Assembly (NCBI GenBank): GCA_964602055.1 | Contig: CAZRPU010000053.1 | Coordinates: 1 to 15,481, forward strand | Origin: JACPLA01 sp964602055 | Lineage (GTDB): Bacteria > Bacteroidota > Ignavibacteria > UBA10030 | DNA: 15,481 nt | Direction: 5' to 3' | Part shown: one piece after another, positions 8,601-14,394 of the stretch | Layout: the number at the start of each line of letters is the position of its first letter | How positions within the stretch are numbered: position 1 is the stretch's first letter | The notes under the pieces: model-generated | The model's input: only the letters and a program-made list of their open reading frames with translations | The model's database searches: none | What the model was told of the DNA's origin: nothing | Position numbers and translations under genes: made by a program

Positions 8601-8714
8601 GAGTTGTGCGAGACGCTCGGTGAGCGTGGTGGTTTTCCCCGAGCCGGCCGATGCATCCACGACCGTGACGCGGGGAAGGACAAAATCGGTATCCCGAGGA
8701 AGAATGGTTGCCAT
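5649..8714 (-). CDS. addA: AddA-type UvrD/Rep superfamily 1 helicase with C-terminal RecB-family nuclease
   Basis: A 1021-aa ATP-dependent DNA helicase-nuclease, the motor of end resection. Its SF1 motifs appear in order: Walker A 'ASAGSGKTTT' with K27; Ia 'LAITFTNNAA'; Walker B D378-E-F-Q-D382; III 'VVGDMKQSIYGFRGAD'; IV 'LETNYRSGERI'; V 'VRIMTVHKAKGLDF'; VI 'LYVALTRAKEEM' with R808. The C-terminal nuclease has D962 (FRMDRVV) and D975-Y-K977 (VIDYKTGG), followed by a QVRNYM segment, so both domains look intact. It lies 68 nt after the transglutaminase-like gene and overlaps addB by 4 nt. The order is addA then addB, the reverse of B. subtilis. No good ribosome binding site precedes the ATG, but Walker A position supports this start. 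A stem-loop lies 17 nt upstream of the ATG. Confidence 0.95.
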   Translation of the reverse strand: MATILPRDTDFVLPRVTVVDASAGSGKTTTLTERLAQLLLSKKIPHNGLGNILAITFTNNAAVQMKQRILGLLKSAALGEQEAIEKLRPLLSMKDHEIQTRAEEVLEQVLDRYSEFQIQTIDSFLARVFKASALEFGFSPGFDVVIDSRPLLDEAFDTFAGEITEGSREAELLKNLAYRLLIMRSSDARYLWNPYSELSRQVKNLYAKIVSTARPLVEEDRTAEYLEKGKRLCLLVEEIGMAIDRSHLAPAARFLTYRNEARAGKIDRLIDLQFPNPPATKSKSPQIEFAKFLKSSEHLFSEVEALRRELIVLHAQSYFEPYIETHRILNETIDRIKRRLGQVDLGDITLKLARFVNEGAVPDLYVSLGEKIHHYLIDEFQDTSPIQWNTLVPLIGNSVSEEGSLFVVGDMKQSIYGFRGADWRIMRDVIKGKYFPSAPAELLTLETNYRSGERILDFTKTVFHDIVPYQILTGAAQASGLATFEQEPRPEARGKGVVEARIFEGETDERPEREMILGILADCVARGHALRDIAVLTPENEDVVKVSGWLNEQGYEFVPFSTLDIRTRKVIGELIDLLRFLDSPIDDRAFASFLLGKTLAARLVRDKQSLQQSELHTFILRQRITAPRRPLYAIFKEHYPALWERYFDPLFALTGYLPLYDLTTHIFKQFGVFDIMPEEEAALVKLLEVVKEFEQRGMNSVREFIGYAAEISEDSDWNIEVPPDVNAVRIMTVHKAKGLDFRVVIVLFYDVALRSDRVYMEETGDKVRLVRLIKKHGDEDAYLRELLMDRELNNRVDQLNKLYVALTRAKEEMYILSVQYPQSKEPSAFLPTKGFEEKKKPKAEQEPPAREERAPLLHHTAGKGLSQPAERISLEETRRGEVVHSLLARLEFVGTDPVADIERALSEESIIRPLGAGTAEIRATLTNFLGGGIRELFQKQKGRRVLNEQDFVRKDGQLFRMDRVVIDEKSVTVIDYKTGGEQASYDEQVRNYMDILRDIFPQKTVKGLLAYVDKNSVRNLP

Positions 8715-8731
8715 GGCAGGATGTTTGTTTT

Positions 8732-8770
8732 CGTTTTCCGGAATGGCTGCCCGTGTGTTCCCGGAAACCG
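8732..8770 (-). other. Intercistronic stem-loop between the transglutaminase-like gene and addA
   Basis: CGTTTTCCGG (8732-8741) pairs with CCGGAAACCG (8761-8770), ten positions with one mismatch, around a 19-nt loop. On the transcribed (minus) strand it is followed by an A-rich stretch, not a T run, so it is not a standard intrinsic terminator. It ends 17 nt before the addA ATG and could affect processing, stability or translation of the shared mRNA. Confidence 0.5.
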
Positions 8771-8782
8771 AACTCTTCGAGG

Positions 8783-10246
8783 TTATCGCTTTACTTCTTC
8801 AACGCTCAGGCTGTACGTGTACTTGTCAAAGTACACGTTCGTTCCCCCATATTCGACTTCCCCCCGCTGGAAGTCGACGTTATCGGAGCGCATGGATCGT
8901 TTCGGAGGAGAGAGAGACTGGCTGTGGTCATTGTTCGCAGCCATGCGGTATTGATCGAGGCCGCCAAAATAAAAGTCCCGGATTTCTTTGCGCTGGTCTT
9001 CGGGAATCTTAAAAACCTGCATGGCGAAAACGCCCATGTACGGATCGACGGGGATCCATCCGTAGGGAAGAACGTAGATTTCCGTCCAGTCATGAATCGT
9101 TTTCCCTCCCGGCATGGTGAGCCAGCCCGATTGCCACCGGGCGGGAATGCCGTTGGCACGGCACAGAGTCATAAAGAGCAGCGCCGTCTGACCGCAGTCC
9201 CCGTACCGCTTCGTCAGACAATAATCGCTGATATTGCGGATCGTTGAGTACTCCAATGCATAACTGTATTGGATATTTTCCGATATCCAATCATAGAATT
9301 TTTTCGCCTTCACCAAAGCATTGGTGTCTTCACCGGCAAGTTCCTGCGAGAGTTTTCGAATTTTCTCCGTAAAGACCACGTGAGGCGCTTCGGCGGTAAA
9401 GGTCTTGTAGAAGTCCGAACTCGTATTGTAGGGCTGGACGGCGGCAGGCTGAGGATCAAACCAGATGCCGAATGTCGTGTACTCGTAATCGATCCGAAAC
9501 TCCGTCGGCTTTCCTTTTTCCGATTTCTGTTCCAGAACAACGCATCCGATGGGAGCCTCGTAATCGCTGATGCTCTGCACCGGGTTTGACGTTGTCAACA
9601 GGCGGAAGCTGATCTGATGAGGAAACGCCCTGGGAACGGGGAGCCAAGCGCGTGCCGTCTCCCCTGCAGGAATTGCATCGGCCTTGAGGGTGAGGGTCAT
9701 GGAATGACGGAAGGTCTTTGGCAGAACGTACGGCGCACGGCGCTCCTGTGCCGCTTTCTTGATCGATTGGGCCGTACTCAGAGCCGTTCGTGCGAATTCA
9801 GTATAGTCCGGCGGATTGAGGCGACGGGGTGCAAGCTCCGGATAGCGGAAGAAAAGATTGCTGCGGCTTGATCCGGCGAAATACTGCACGCTGTCAATGA
9901 CACGGAAATCGAACCTCCCTTCGTTCACCCATTGATCAAATTCCCGTTCGGTCAGTTCTTTCACCGAGCCCGCAAGGATTTCGTACAGCCGGTCCCTCGA
10001 GAGCGAATAATCCATCCGAATCCGGTCGAGCCGGTCGAGTTCGAACTCGAGCTGCTTTCGGATTTCGGGATAGGGAGATGCAATCTGAAGGGCTAACGCG
10101 GTCCCCAACACGGTTGTTGCTTCGATAAACCTTCCTTCTTCCTCGAGCCTGGCGGCTTTTTCCACAGCGGGGGAAACAGGCGGCTGCTGGGAAAACAGAT
10201 TCGGAAAGAACAGGAGGGAGAAGAAGAGGATCTTGCGGACAACCAT
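8783..10246 (-). CDS. Secreted transglutaminase-like (papain-fold) protein
   Basis: A 487-aa exported protein of the transglutaminase-like superfamily. The first 20 residues (MVVRKILFFSLLFFPNLFS) form a signal peptide. The C-terminal half holds the catalytic triad: C351 in 'YGDCGQTALLF', H385 in 'IHDWTEIYV' and D401 in 'PVDPYMG', with the usual spacing. 'GIPARWQSGW' between Cys and His is also typical. Bacterial members are usually thiol proteases or transferases rather than true cross-linking enzymes; the substrate cannot be told. The N-terminal half (about 25-190) is helical and charged and I do not recognise it. The ATG at 10246 has AAAGGA six bases upstream. The gene lies 66 nt after the unknown membrane protein and 68 nt before addA on the same strand, so co-transcription is likely though the functional link to DNA repair is unclear. 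Confidence 0.88.
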   Translation of the reverse strand: MVVRKILFFSLLFFPNLFSQQPPVSPAVEKAARLEEEGRFIEATTVLGTALALQIASPYPEIRKQLEFELDRLDRIRMDYSLSRDRLYEILAGSVKELTEREFDQWVNEGRFDFRVIDSVQYFAGSSRSNLFFRYPELAPRRLNPPDYTEFARTALSTAQSIKKAAQERRAPYVLPKTFRHSMTLTLKADAIPAGETARAWLPVPRAFPHQISFRLLTTSNPVQSISDYEAPIGCVVLEQKSEKGKPTEFRIDYEYTTFGIWFDPQPAAVQPYNTSSDFYKTFTAEAPHVVFTEKIRKLSQELAGEDTNALVKAKKFYDWISENIQYSYALEYSTIRNISDYCLTKRYGDCGQTALLFMTLCRANGIPARWQSGWLTMPGGKTIHDWTEIYVLPYGWIPVDPYMGVFAMQVFKIPEDQRKEIRDFYFGGLDQYRMAANNDHSQSLSPPKRSMRSDNVDFQRGEVEYGGTNVYFDKYTYSLSVEEVKR

Positions 10247-10272
10247 GTGCCATCCTTTAAAATGAACATGGT
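10242..10272 (-). promoter_or_regulatory. Possible hairpin enclosing the ribosome binding site of the transglutaminase-like gene
   Basis: ACCATGT (10242-10248) and ACATGGT (10266-10272) are perfect 7-nt complements separated by 17 nt. In the mRNA the loop would contain the AAAGGA site, and the ATG start codon would lie in the stem. This could limit translation, but seven base pairs is short and chance is possible. Confidence 0.3.
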
Positions 10273-10312
10273 GAAAATAGGGAATGAGGAGGTGAGGTGC
10301 AAGAACAGACGG

Positions 10313-11323
10313 CTAAACCAACACCTCTGTTTTCATCTGACCGACATCGTAGAATCGACTTTCAAAGATCTTGAGATCGGAACGGGAAATCTCCACGCGG
10401 CACACCGGGTGGGTATGAACGCCTGCGAATGCGTCGTCTTCGAAAAAAGAACAGGTACAGACCAGATGCGTAATCGAGGCAAGGTACGGTTCCATCCATT
10501 TCTCCTTGTGCAGGACCTGAAGAAAATCGTAGAGATCCTGTTTGAGACGATACAGGGACGCTGGGGTCCGAACCCTGTCATCGGCAAATTTGTCCGACTC
10601 CAGGACAAGGTGCATTTGCTTTGTAACGGGATCAACGACAACGCTTTTGACCAGTCGAAAATACTCGTGTGAGGAGCGTTTCAGTGAATTGATGCGCCAG
10701 GAATCCGAAATATCAACAGCGGACCCCTGTCGTATCTGCCGGAGTTCTTCCTTCACCTGAGGCGATTCGGATGGCTGCTGGAGCTCTTCGAGCGCTTTCC
10801 TGCTCGCCGGAACCAGCTTGTCCTTTGAAAACTCCTTCCCTTTTGCCGCTTCGAGTTTCCTCTTCAGATCGTTTTCGAAACGCTGGTCGGTGTCGGGAAG
10901 ATCATTTCCCGTCACTTCCTTGTAGACCCTTCGTATTTCATGCTTGTCCACTTCTTCCGCCAGATTCATCCAGCTTCGCGCCGGGTTGACAAAGGCCAGA
11001 GAGTCTTTCAGAAAAGGGCGCATCGAGTCGAAATCCAGCAGTTCGGGATTGGCGTGCGCATATTTGGCTATCCCGCCTGCCGCAAGAGCCAGGCCTCCGA
11101 TGAGAAAGGCGACACCCATGTTGGGCGATGTAAAGAGTTCGATCACTGGTTGCGCGAGGCCCCAGAGGATTCCAACACCACTGCCGAGGGCGCCCCATGC
11201 CAATAGGCCAAGGAAGTACTTTGACCACGGGGGCAGCTGCCGTTTCTCCCAGGCAAGCTTGAGGTAGCGAAGTGTAAAGTAGCAGACGCTAAAAAAGAGA
11301 AGAGATGTGATGAGAGTCTTCAT
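10313..11323 (-). CDS. Unknown membrane protein with C-terminal Cys/His-rich segment
   Basis: A 336-aa protein that I do not recognise. Three hydrophobic segments lie at about 3-20, 36-58 and 71-88, so the N-terminus is embedded in the membrane. Residues about 90-215 are charged and helical, with a Lys/Glu-rich part ('DLKRKLEAAKGKEF'). The C-terminal 120 residues look like a folded soluble domain containing C289-T-C291, then H303-T-H305-P-V-C308. That CxC-x11-HxHxxC pattern could bind a metal, but this is inference. The gene lies 66 nt upstream of the transglutaminase-like gene on the same strand and 124 nt after the STAS gene. The ATG at 11323 lacks an obvious ribosome binding site. Composition matches the neighbours, with no sign of recent transfer. 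Confidence 0.75.
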   Translation of the reverse strand: MKTLITSLLFFSVCYFTLRYLKLAWEKRQLPPWSKYFLGLLAWGALGSGVGILWGLAQPVIELFTSPNMGVAFLIGGLALAAGGIAKYAHANPELLDFDSMRPFLKDSLAFVNPARSWMNLAEEVDKHEIRRVYKEVTGNDLPDTDQRFENDLKRKLEAAKGKEFSKDKLVPASRKALEELQQPSESPQVKEELRQIRQGSAVDISDSWRINSLKRSSHEYFRLVKSVVVDPVTKQMHLVLESDKFADDRVRTPASLYRLKQDLYDFLQVLHKEKWMEPYLASITHLVCTCSFFEDDAFAGVHTHPVCRVEISRSDLKIFESRFYDVGQMKTEVLV

Positions 11324-11447
11324 GGCAGCTGCGCCAGTTCAGATTGCATCGTCGTCCCGATGGGGGATAGAATGGAAATGAGGCCGCATCAAACCCGGGG
11401 GGGATTGCACGACCTGACATCAAAACACTTGAAGCGGAGAGGAAGGA

Positions 11448-11786
11448 TTATTGAAAGCTTGCCACTGCCCGGTCTACGGTTTCGTACGTCTTGAACACTT
11501 TGATCAGCTGAGTGATCATGAACACGCTCTCGACCTTTTCGGTGATGTTGGCGAGGCGCATGTCACCCCCCTTGTTCTTGACGGAAGTCATCGCCGCAAT
11601 GAGTGAGCCCAGCCCGGAGCTGTTGATCCACTTCACTTTTCCAAGGTCGAGGACGATTTTTTTCACGTCGTCCTGCAAGAGACTGTAGACTTTCTCGCGT
11701 ACTTCCGTTGTATCCGGTTCGCCCATCAGATTCCCCTTGAGAGCGACAACCGCGACGTCCCCTTGCATTTTCTCTTTGATATTCAT
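11448..11786 (-). CDS. STAS-domain protein (anti-sigma factor antagonist-like)
   Basis: A 112-aa single-domain STAS protein of the SpoIIAA/RsbV type. In that family the unphosphorylated protein binds a kinase/anti-sigma factor and releases its target. The core 'IVLDLGKVKWINSSGLGSL' (44-62) contains the phosphorylation-loop motif N55-S56-S57-G-L-G, so S57 aligns with the phosphorylated Ser of SpoIIAA; Asn replaces the usual Asp at 55. 'VEVFMITQL'-type residues near 84-95 form the following helix. No switch kinase, phosphatase or sigma factor gene is in the window, so its partners are elsewhere and its pathway is unknown. The ATG at 11786 is preceded by AAGGAG at seven-base spacing. It has its own strong promoter and is probably transcribed alone, possibly continuing into the unknown membrane protein gene. 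Confidence 0.93.
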   Translation of the reverse strand: MNIKEKMQGDVAVVALKGNLMGEPDTTEVREKVYSLLQDDVKKIVLDLGKVKWINSSGLGSLIAAMTSVKNKGGDMRLANITEKVESVFMITQLIKVFKTYETVDRAVASFQ

Positions 11787-11843
11787 GACGACACTCCTTG
11801 ACTTATGCGGCTTTGAGAACGACGACTGCTGCGATGCGGCACT

Positions 11844-11872
11844 ATGATAGTATCTTTTCCGGCGAATGTCAA
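11844..11872 (-). promoter_or_regulatory. Near-consensus sigma-70 promoter of the STAS gene
   Basis: On the minus strand, TTGACA (11872-11867) is followed by exactly 17 bases and TATCAT (11849-11844): 6/6 and 5/6 matches. Predicted initiation is near 11837, giving a leader of about 50 nt to the ATG at 11786. This is the best promoter in the window and indicates a housekeeping sigma factor with the classical consensus. Confidence 0.7.
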
Positions 11873-11919
11873 CGCAGAGAAAATCCCGTTGCCACCGGAA
11901 CGGTGAACTTCATGCTCCG

Positions 11920-11953
11920 CCCCGCACAATTGTACAGCCAAGGAATTGCGGGG
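11920..11953 (-). other. Bulged hairpin downstream of the NDH-2 gene
   Basis: CCCCGC (11920-11925) pairs with GCGGGG (11948-11953). After a 2-nt bulge, AATT pairs with AATT, around a 12-nt loop. It lies 40 nt beyond the NDH-2 stop codon in the 207-bp gap before the STAS gene. No T run follows on either strand, so it may be a 3'-end stabiliser or factor-dependent terminator, or chance. Nothing else is visible in this gap apart from the STAS promoter. Confidence 0.35.
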
Positions 11954-11993
11954 AGGCTACGGAGTATTCCAGACTCTCGCCGATCGTTTTTCT

Positions 11994-13226
11994 TCAGAAG
12001 CGGCTGATGTCTCTCCCGAACAAAAAGGTTTTCACCCAATCGAAGAGGACGAGGATCTTGTTCTTGATGCTCACGAGCCGCGTGATATACACCGACCTCC
12101 AGAAGAGCCATGCACTGAATCCCCTTCCCTTGACGAATTCGAGGTCGGCAAGAGCCCGTCCGCTGCCGACATACGCCAGCATGCCATAGTGTTTATAGCG
12201 GAACGGCGCAACGGGAAGATTCCGCACAGATCGCTCCAGCACACGGGCCAGATAAGTTCCCTGTTGTTGGGCAACCTGCGCGGTGGCCGGGATATTTTTC
12301 CCTTCCACGATCATACAATCACCGAGGGCAAAAAGTTGGTTCGTCTGTTTCACGCGCAGATAGTCATCGGCGATCAACCGCCCGGCCGAATCCTTGGGCA
12401 GTTTCAATGAGGCAACGAACCCTGTTGGGGCAATGCCGGTTGTCCACACGATAAGCCCAAACGGTATGCTCGATTTGTCGGAAAGCTGCACACGGTTCTT
12501 TCCCACCCTCACAACGGGGGATCGCGTGCGAATATCGATGTTCTGTCTGCGGAACAATCTCGTCGTATAACTGCTGAGGACCGCATCGAAGGTATTCAAA
12601 ATATGCTCCCCTGCTTCAAGGAGAATAATCTGAACATCGTTCACAAGGGTCGGATACGATCTCCTCAAATCTTCCGTAATGAAGTCATGCATTTCCGCTG
12701 CGAATTCCACGCCCGTCGGGCCGCCGCCGACAACCACGTACCGGAGCAGTCTCCGCCGCTCTTCCTCTGTAATGGTTTGCTGCGACGCAAGCTCGAGGCA
12801 TTCTATGATTTTCTGCCGAATCGCGCGCGCATCCGACAATTCTCTGAGAAACAGCGCATGCTCTTTCACGCCCGGCACTCCGTACGTTGCAGAGGCGGCT
12901 CCCACCGCCACCACGAGGTAATCGTACGGAAGAGTAAATGTTTTTCCATCCAGGGACCCTTCGCAGCGAATCGTTTTCTTCTTTTCATCGAGTCCGACGG
13001 CCCGGGCAGGAACGAATTCGATATCGGGACGCGCAACGCGAACCGATTCGATGATGCTGCGGAATTCGATAGTACCCACTGTGGTGCTCGGAAGGAGCGG
13101 AGTAAACAGGAAATGGTTCCGCGGACTGACGACGATGATTCTGAACAGATCCTTCGGCAGCCTTTTCATCAGGCTGAACCCTCCGAAGCCGGTGCCGAGG
13201 ACGATGAGTGTCGGGTGAGGTTTCAT
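11994..13226 (-). CDS. ndh: Type II NADH:quinone oxidoreductase (NDH-2), NAD(P)/FAD-dependent
   Basis: A 410-aa flavoprotein that passes electrons from NADH to membrane quinone without pumping protons. Two Rossmann dinucleotide sites are visible: FAD site G11-T-G13-F-G-G16 and NADH site G167-G-G169-P-T-G172 followed by E174. Others are 'YDYLVVAVGA' (101-110), the second FAD segment 'LFALGDC' (298-304) and the quinone-side 'AQVAQQQGTYLA'. The C-terminus, 'KNKILVLFDWVKTFLFGRDISRF', is an amphipathic membrane anchor closely resembling that of plant and fungal NDH-2; there is no EF-hand insertion. The length is typical of bacterial members. The ATG at 13226 places the FAD motif at residue 11 as expected, though no ribosome binding site is evident. 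It is divergent from the RNA methyltransferase, with 114 bp between. Confidence 0.94.
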   Translation of the reverse strand: MKPHPTLIVLGTGFGGFSLMKRLPKDLFRIIVVSPRNHFLFTPLLPSTTVGTIEFRSIIESVRVARPDIEFVPARAVGLDEKKKTIRCEGSLDGKTFTLPYDYLVVAVGAASATYGVPGVKEHALFLRELSDARAIRQKIIECLELASQQTITEEERRRLLRYVVVGGGPTGVEFAAEMHDFITEDLRRSYPTLVNDVQIILLEAGEHILNTFDAVLSSYTTRLFRRQNIDIRTRSPVVRVGKNRVQLSDKSSIPFGLIVWTTGIAPTGFVASLKLPKDSAGRLIADDYLRVKQTNQLFALGDCMIVEGKNIPATAQVAQQQGTYLARVLERSVRNLPVAPFRYKHYGMLAYVGSGRALADLEFVKGRGFSAWLFWRSVYITRLVSIKNKILVLFDWVKTFLFGRDISRF

Positions 13227-13305
13227 ACAGTTTCGTGTCAGCGGGTTATGAGTTACGCGTTCTTCTCCGGGTGTTTCGCGTTGGATTCAGAGATACTGCT
13301 CCCCC

Positions 13306-13334
13306 TTTACTCTTCCCTCATCGATTCCTATTTT
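13306..13334 (+). promoter_or_regulatory. Candidate promoter for the TrmH-type methyltransferase
   Basis: TTTACT (13306-13311), a 17-base spacer and TATTTT (13329-13334), matching the sigma-70 consensus at 4/6 and 4/6. Transcription would begin at or next to the proposed GTG start at 13341, implying a leaderless or nearly leaderless mRNA. If the real start is the upstream ATG at 13248, this is not its promoter. Confidence 0.3.
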
Positions 13335-13340
13335 GCCATC

Positions 13341-14150
13341 GTGAACATTACGCATGTCCAAACGCTCGAGCATCCGCCGCTTCAGCCTTACAGAACGCTG
13401 CGTCGCCCTGCCGACCATGAGAAACAGGGTATCTTTGTCGCCGAAGGGGAGAAAGTTGTCAGGCGCCTGCTGGAGAGTCCGCTTGCCATCGTCTCCGTGC
13501 TCCTGACCGAAGAATGGTTCTCCCGGCTGGAGGCGGAGCTTGAGAGGCGCAACCCTCCCGATATTTTCCTTGCCCCCAAGAAAGTTGTAGAAACCATCGT
13601 CGGCTTTCCTCTTCACCAGGGAATCATGGCCGTTGGAAAAATTCCCGTTTCGCCCGACCTTCAGGCGCTGCTTTCTTCGCTTCCGCAGCCGCATCTCCTC
13701 GCGGCAATCGACGGCCTCACGAACTCGGAGAATCTCGGTGTGCTCGTCCGGAATTGCGCAGCGTTCGGCGTGCAGGCGCTTCTGGTGGGAGAAACTTCCA
13801 GCAGCCCGTACTTGCGCCGTGCCGTGAGGAATTCGATGGGAAGCATTTTCATGATCCCGGTGATTCATACCGGCAATCTATCCAAGTCACTCGTCGAGCT
13901 GAAGGACCGCGGCATCGTCACCATCGCCGCGCACCCTCATGCCGATCGGGAACTTGCTTCCATCGGCCGGTTGTCGTCATCCTGTTGTGTCGTCTTCGGA
14001 AGCGAAGGCGACGGGATTTCGGCAAACGTTCTCGCTGCCTGCGAGTACGCGGCGGCAGTCAGGATGGAGAATGGTGTCGACTCCCTCAATGTCGGCAGCG
14101 CGAGTGCCGTGTTCTTCTATGCGGTACAGCACGCCAGGGAATCTTCGTAA
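13341..14150 (+). CDS. TrmH/SpoU-family RNA 2'-O-ribose methyltransferase
   Basis: A 269-aa SPOUT-class enzyme that methylates the 2'-hydroxyl of a nucleotide in tRNA or rRNA using S-adenosylmethionine. An N-terminal RNA-binding domain ('YRTLRRPADHEKQGIFVAEG', about 17-36) resembles the L30e-like domain of rRNA methylases. The three SpoU motifs follow: N131-x-G133-x3-R137 in 'NLGVLVRNC'; F219-G-S-E-G223 in 'VVFGSEGDG'; and S248-L-N-V251 in 'DSLNVGSAS'. The deep trefoil-knot core is therefore complete. The open frame runs far upstream over the NDH-2 gene, but that part is antisense. The GTG at 13341 is chosen because family similarity starts there; an in-frame ATG at 13248 is the alternative and would leave only 21 bp to divergent NDH-2. 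The target nucleotide cannot be assigned. Confidence 0.9.
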   Translation: MNITHVQTLEHPPLQPYRTLRRPADHEKQGIFVAEGEKVVRRLLESPLAIVSVLLTEEWFSRLEAELERRNPPDIFLAPKKVVETIVGFPLHQGIMAVGKIPVSPDLQALLSSLPQPHLLAAIDGLTNSENLGVLVRNCAAFGVQALLVGETSSSPYLRRAVRNSMGSIFMIPVIHTGNLSKSLVELKDRGIVTIAAHPHADRELASIGRLSSSCCVVFGSEGDGISANVLAACEYAAAVRMENGVDSLNVGSASAVFFYAVQHARESS

Positions 14151-14156
14151 GAACCG

Positions 14157-14387
14157 CTAGGGCTTCGGCGCAGGAGGAGAGAGTTTTCGGGCGATGATTT
14201 CGCTCTGAAAATTGGCGTCCCGGTGCGATCTGTCGCAAAAAGGCTTGTCCTTGCTCAGGCCGCAGCGGCACAATGAAATCGCCGTCCTCCCGGAGAGATC
14301 GAACTTATTTCCCTCCTTGTCGACCAGCTCGAAATCCCCCTCGACTTTGATGCTTCCGTTGCTTTTGACCATGATACGTGTTGGCAT
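14157..14387 (-). CDS. CDGSH iron-sulfur domain protein
   Basis: A 76-aa protein with one CDGSH domain: C40-x-C42-G-L-S-K-D-K-P-F-C51-D-R-S-H55. These three Cys and one His are the ligands of the redox-active [2Fe-2S] cluster in this family. The upstream 'IKVEGDFELVDKEGNKFDL' fits the beta-strand lead-in of bacterial members. No membrane segment is present, so it should be soluble and cytoplasmic. Bacterial functions are not well established; electron transfer or Fe-S/redox sensing are proposed for the family. The ATG at 14387 lies 7 nt after the DUF2911 stop, so the two are probably co-translated. GAGAG just upstream may serve as a ribosome binding site and overlaps that stop codon region. 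It converges on the methyltransferase with only 6 bp between stops. Confidence 0.92.
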   Translation of the reverse strand: MPTRIMVKSNGSIKVEGDFELVDKEGNKFDLSGRTAISLCRCGLSKDKPFCDRSHRDANFQSEIIARKLSPPAPKP

Positions 14388-14394
14388 GGATCTC

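Noticed and set aside
8427..9247. Overlapping plus-strand open frames across the addA/transglutaminase junction
   Set aside because: Antisense to two well-supported genes, with Arg/Ser/Pro-rich translations and no domain.
11324..11447. A terminator or promoter between the STAS gene and the unknown membrane protein
   Set aside because: I found no hairpin with a T run and no convincing -35/-10 pair. Only a short CATCG/CGATG pairing is present.
12603..13247. A long N-terminal extension of the TrmH-type methyltransferase
   Set aside because: This part is antisense to NDH-2 and has no similarity to the family. The recognisable protein starts after about 13341.
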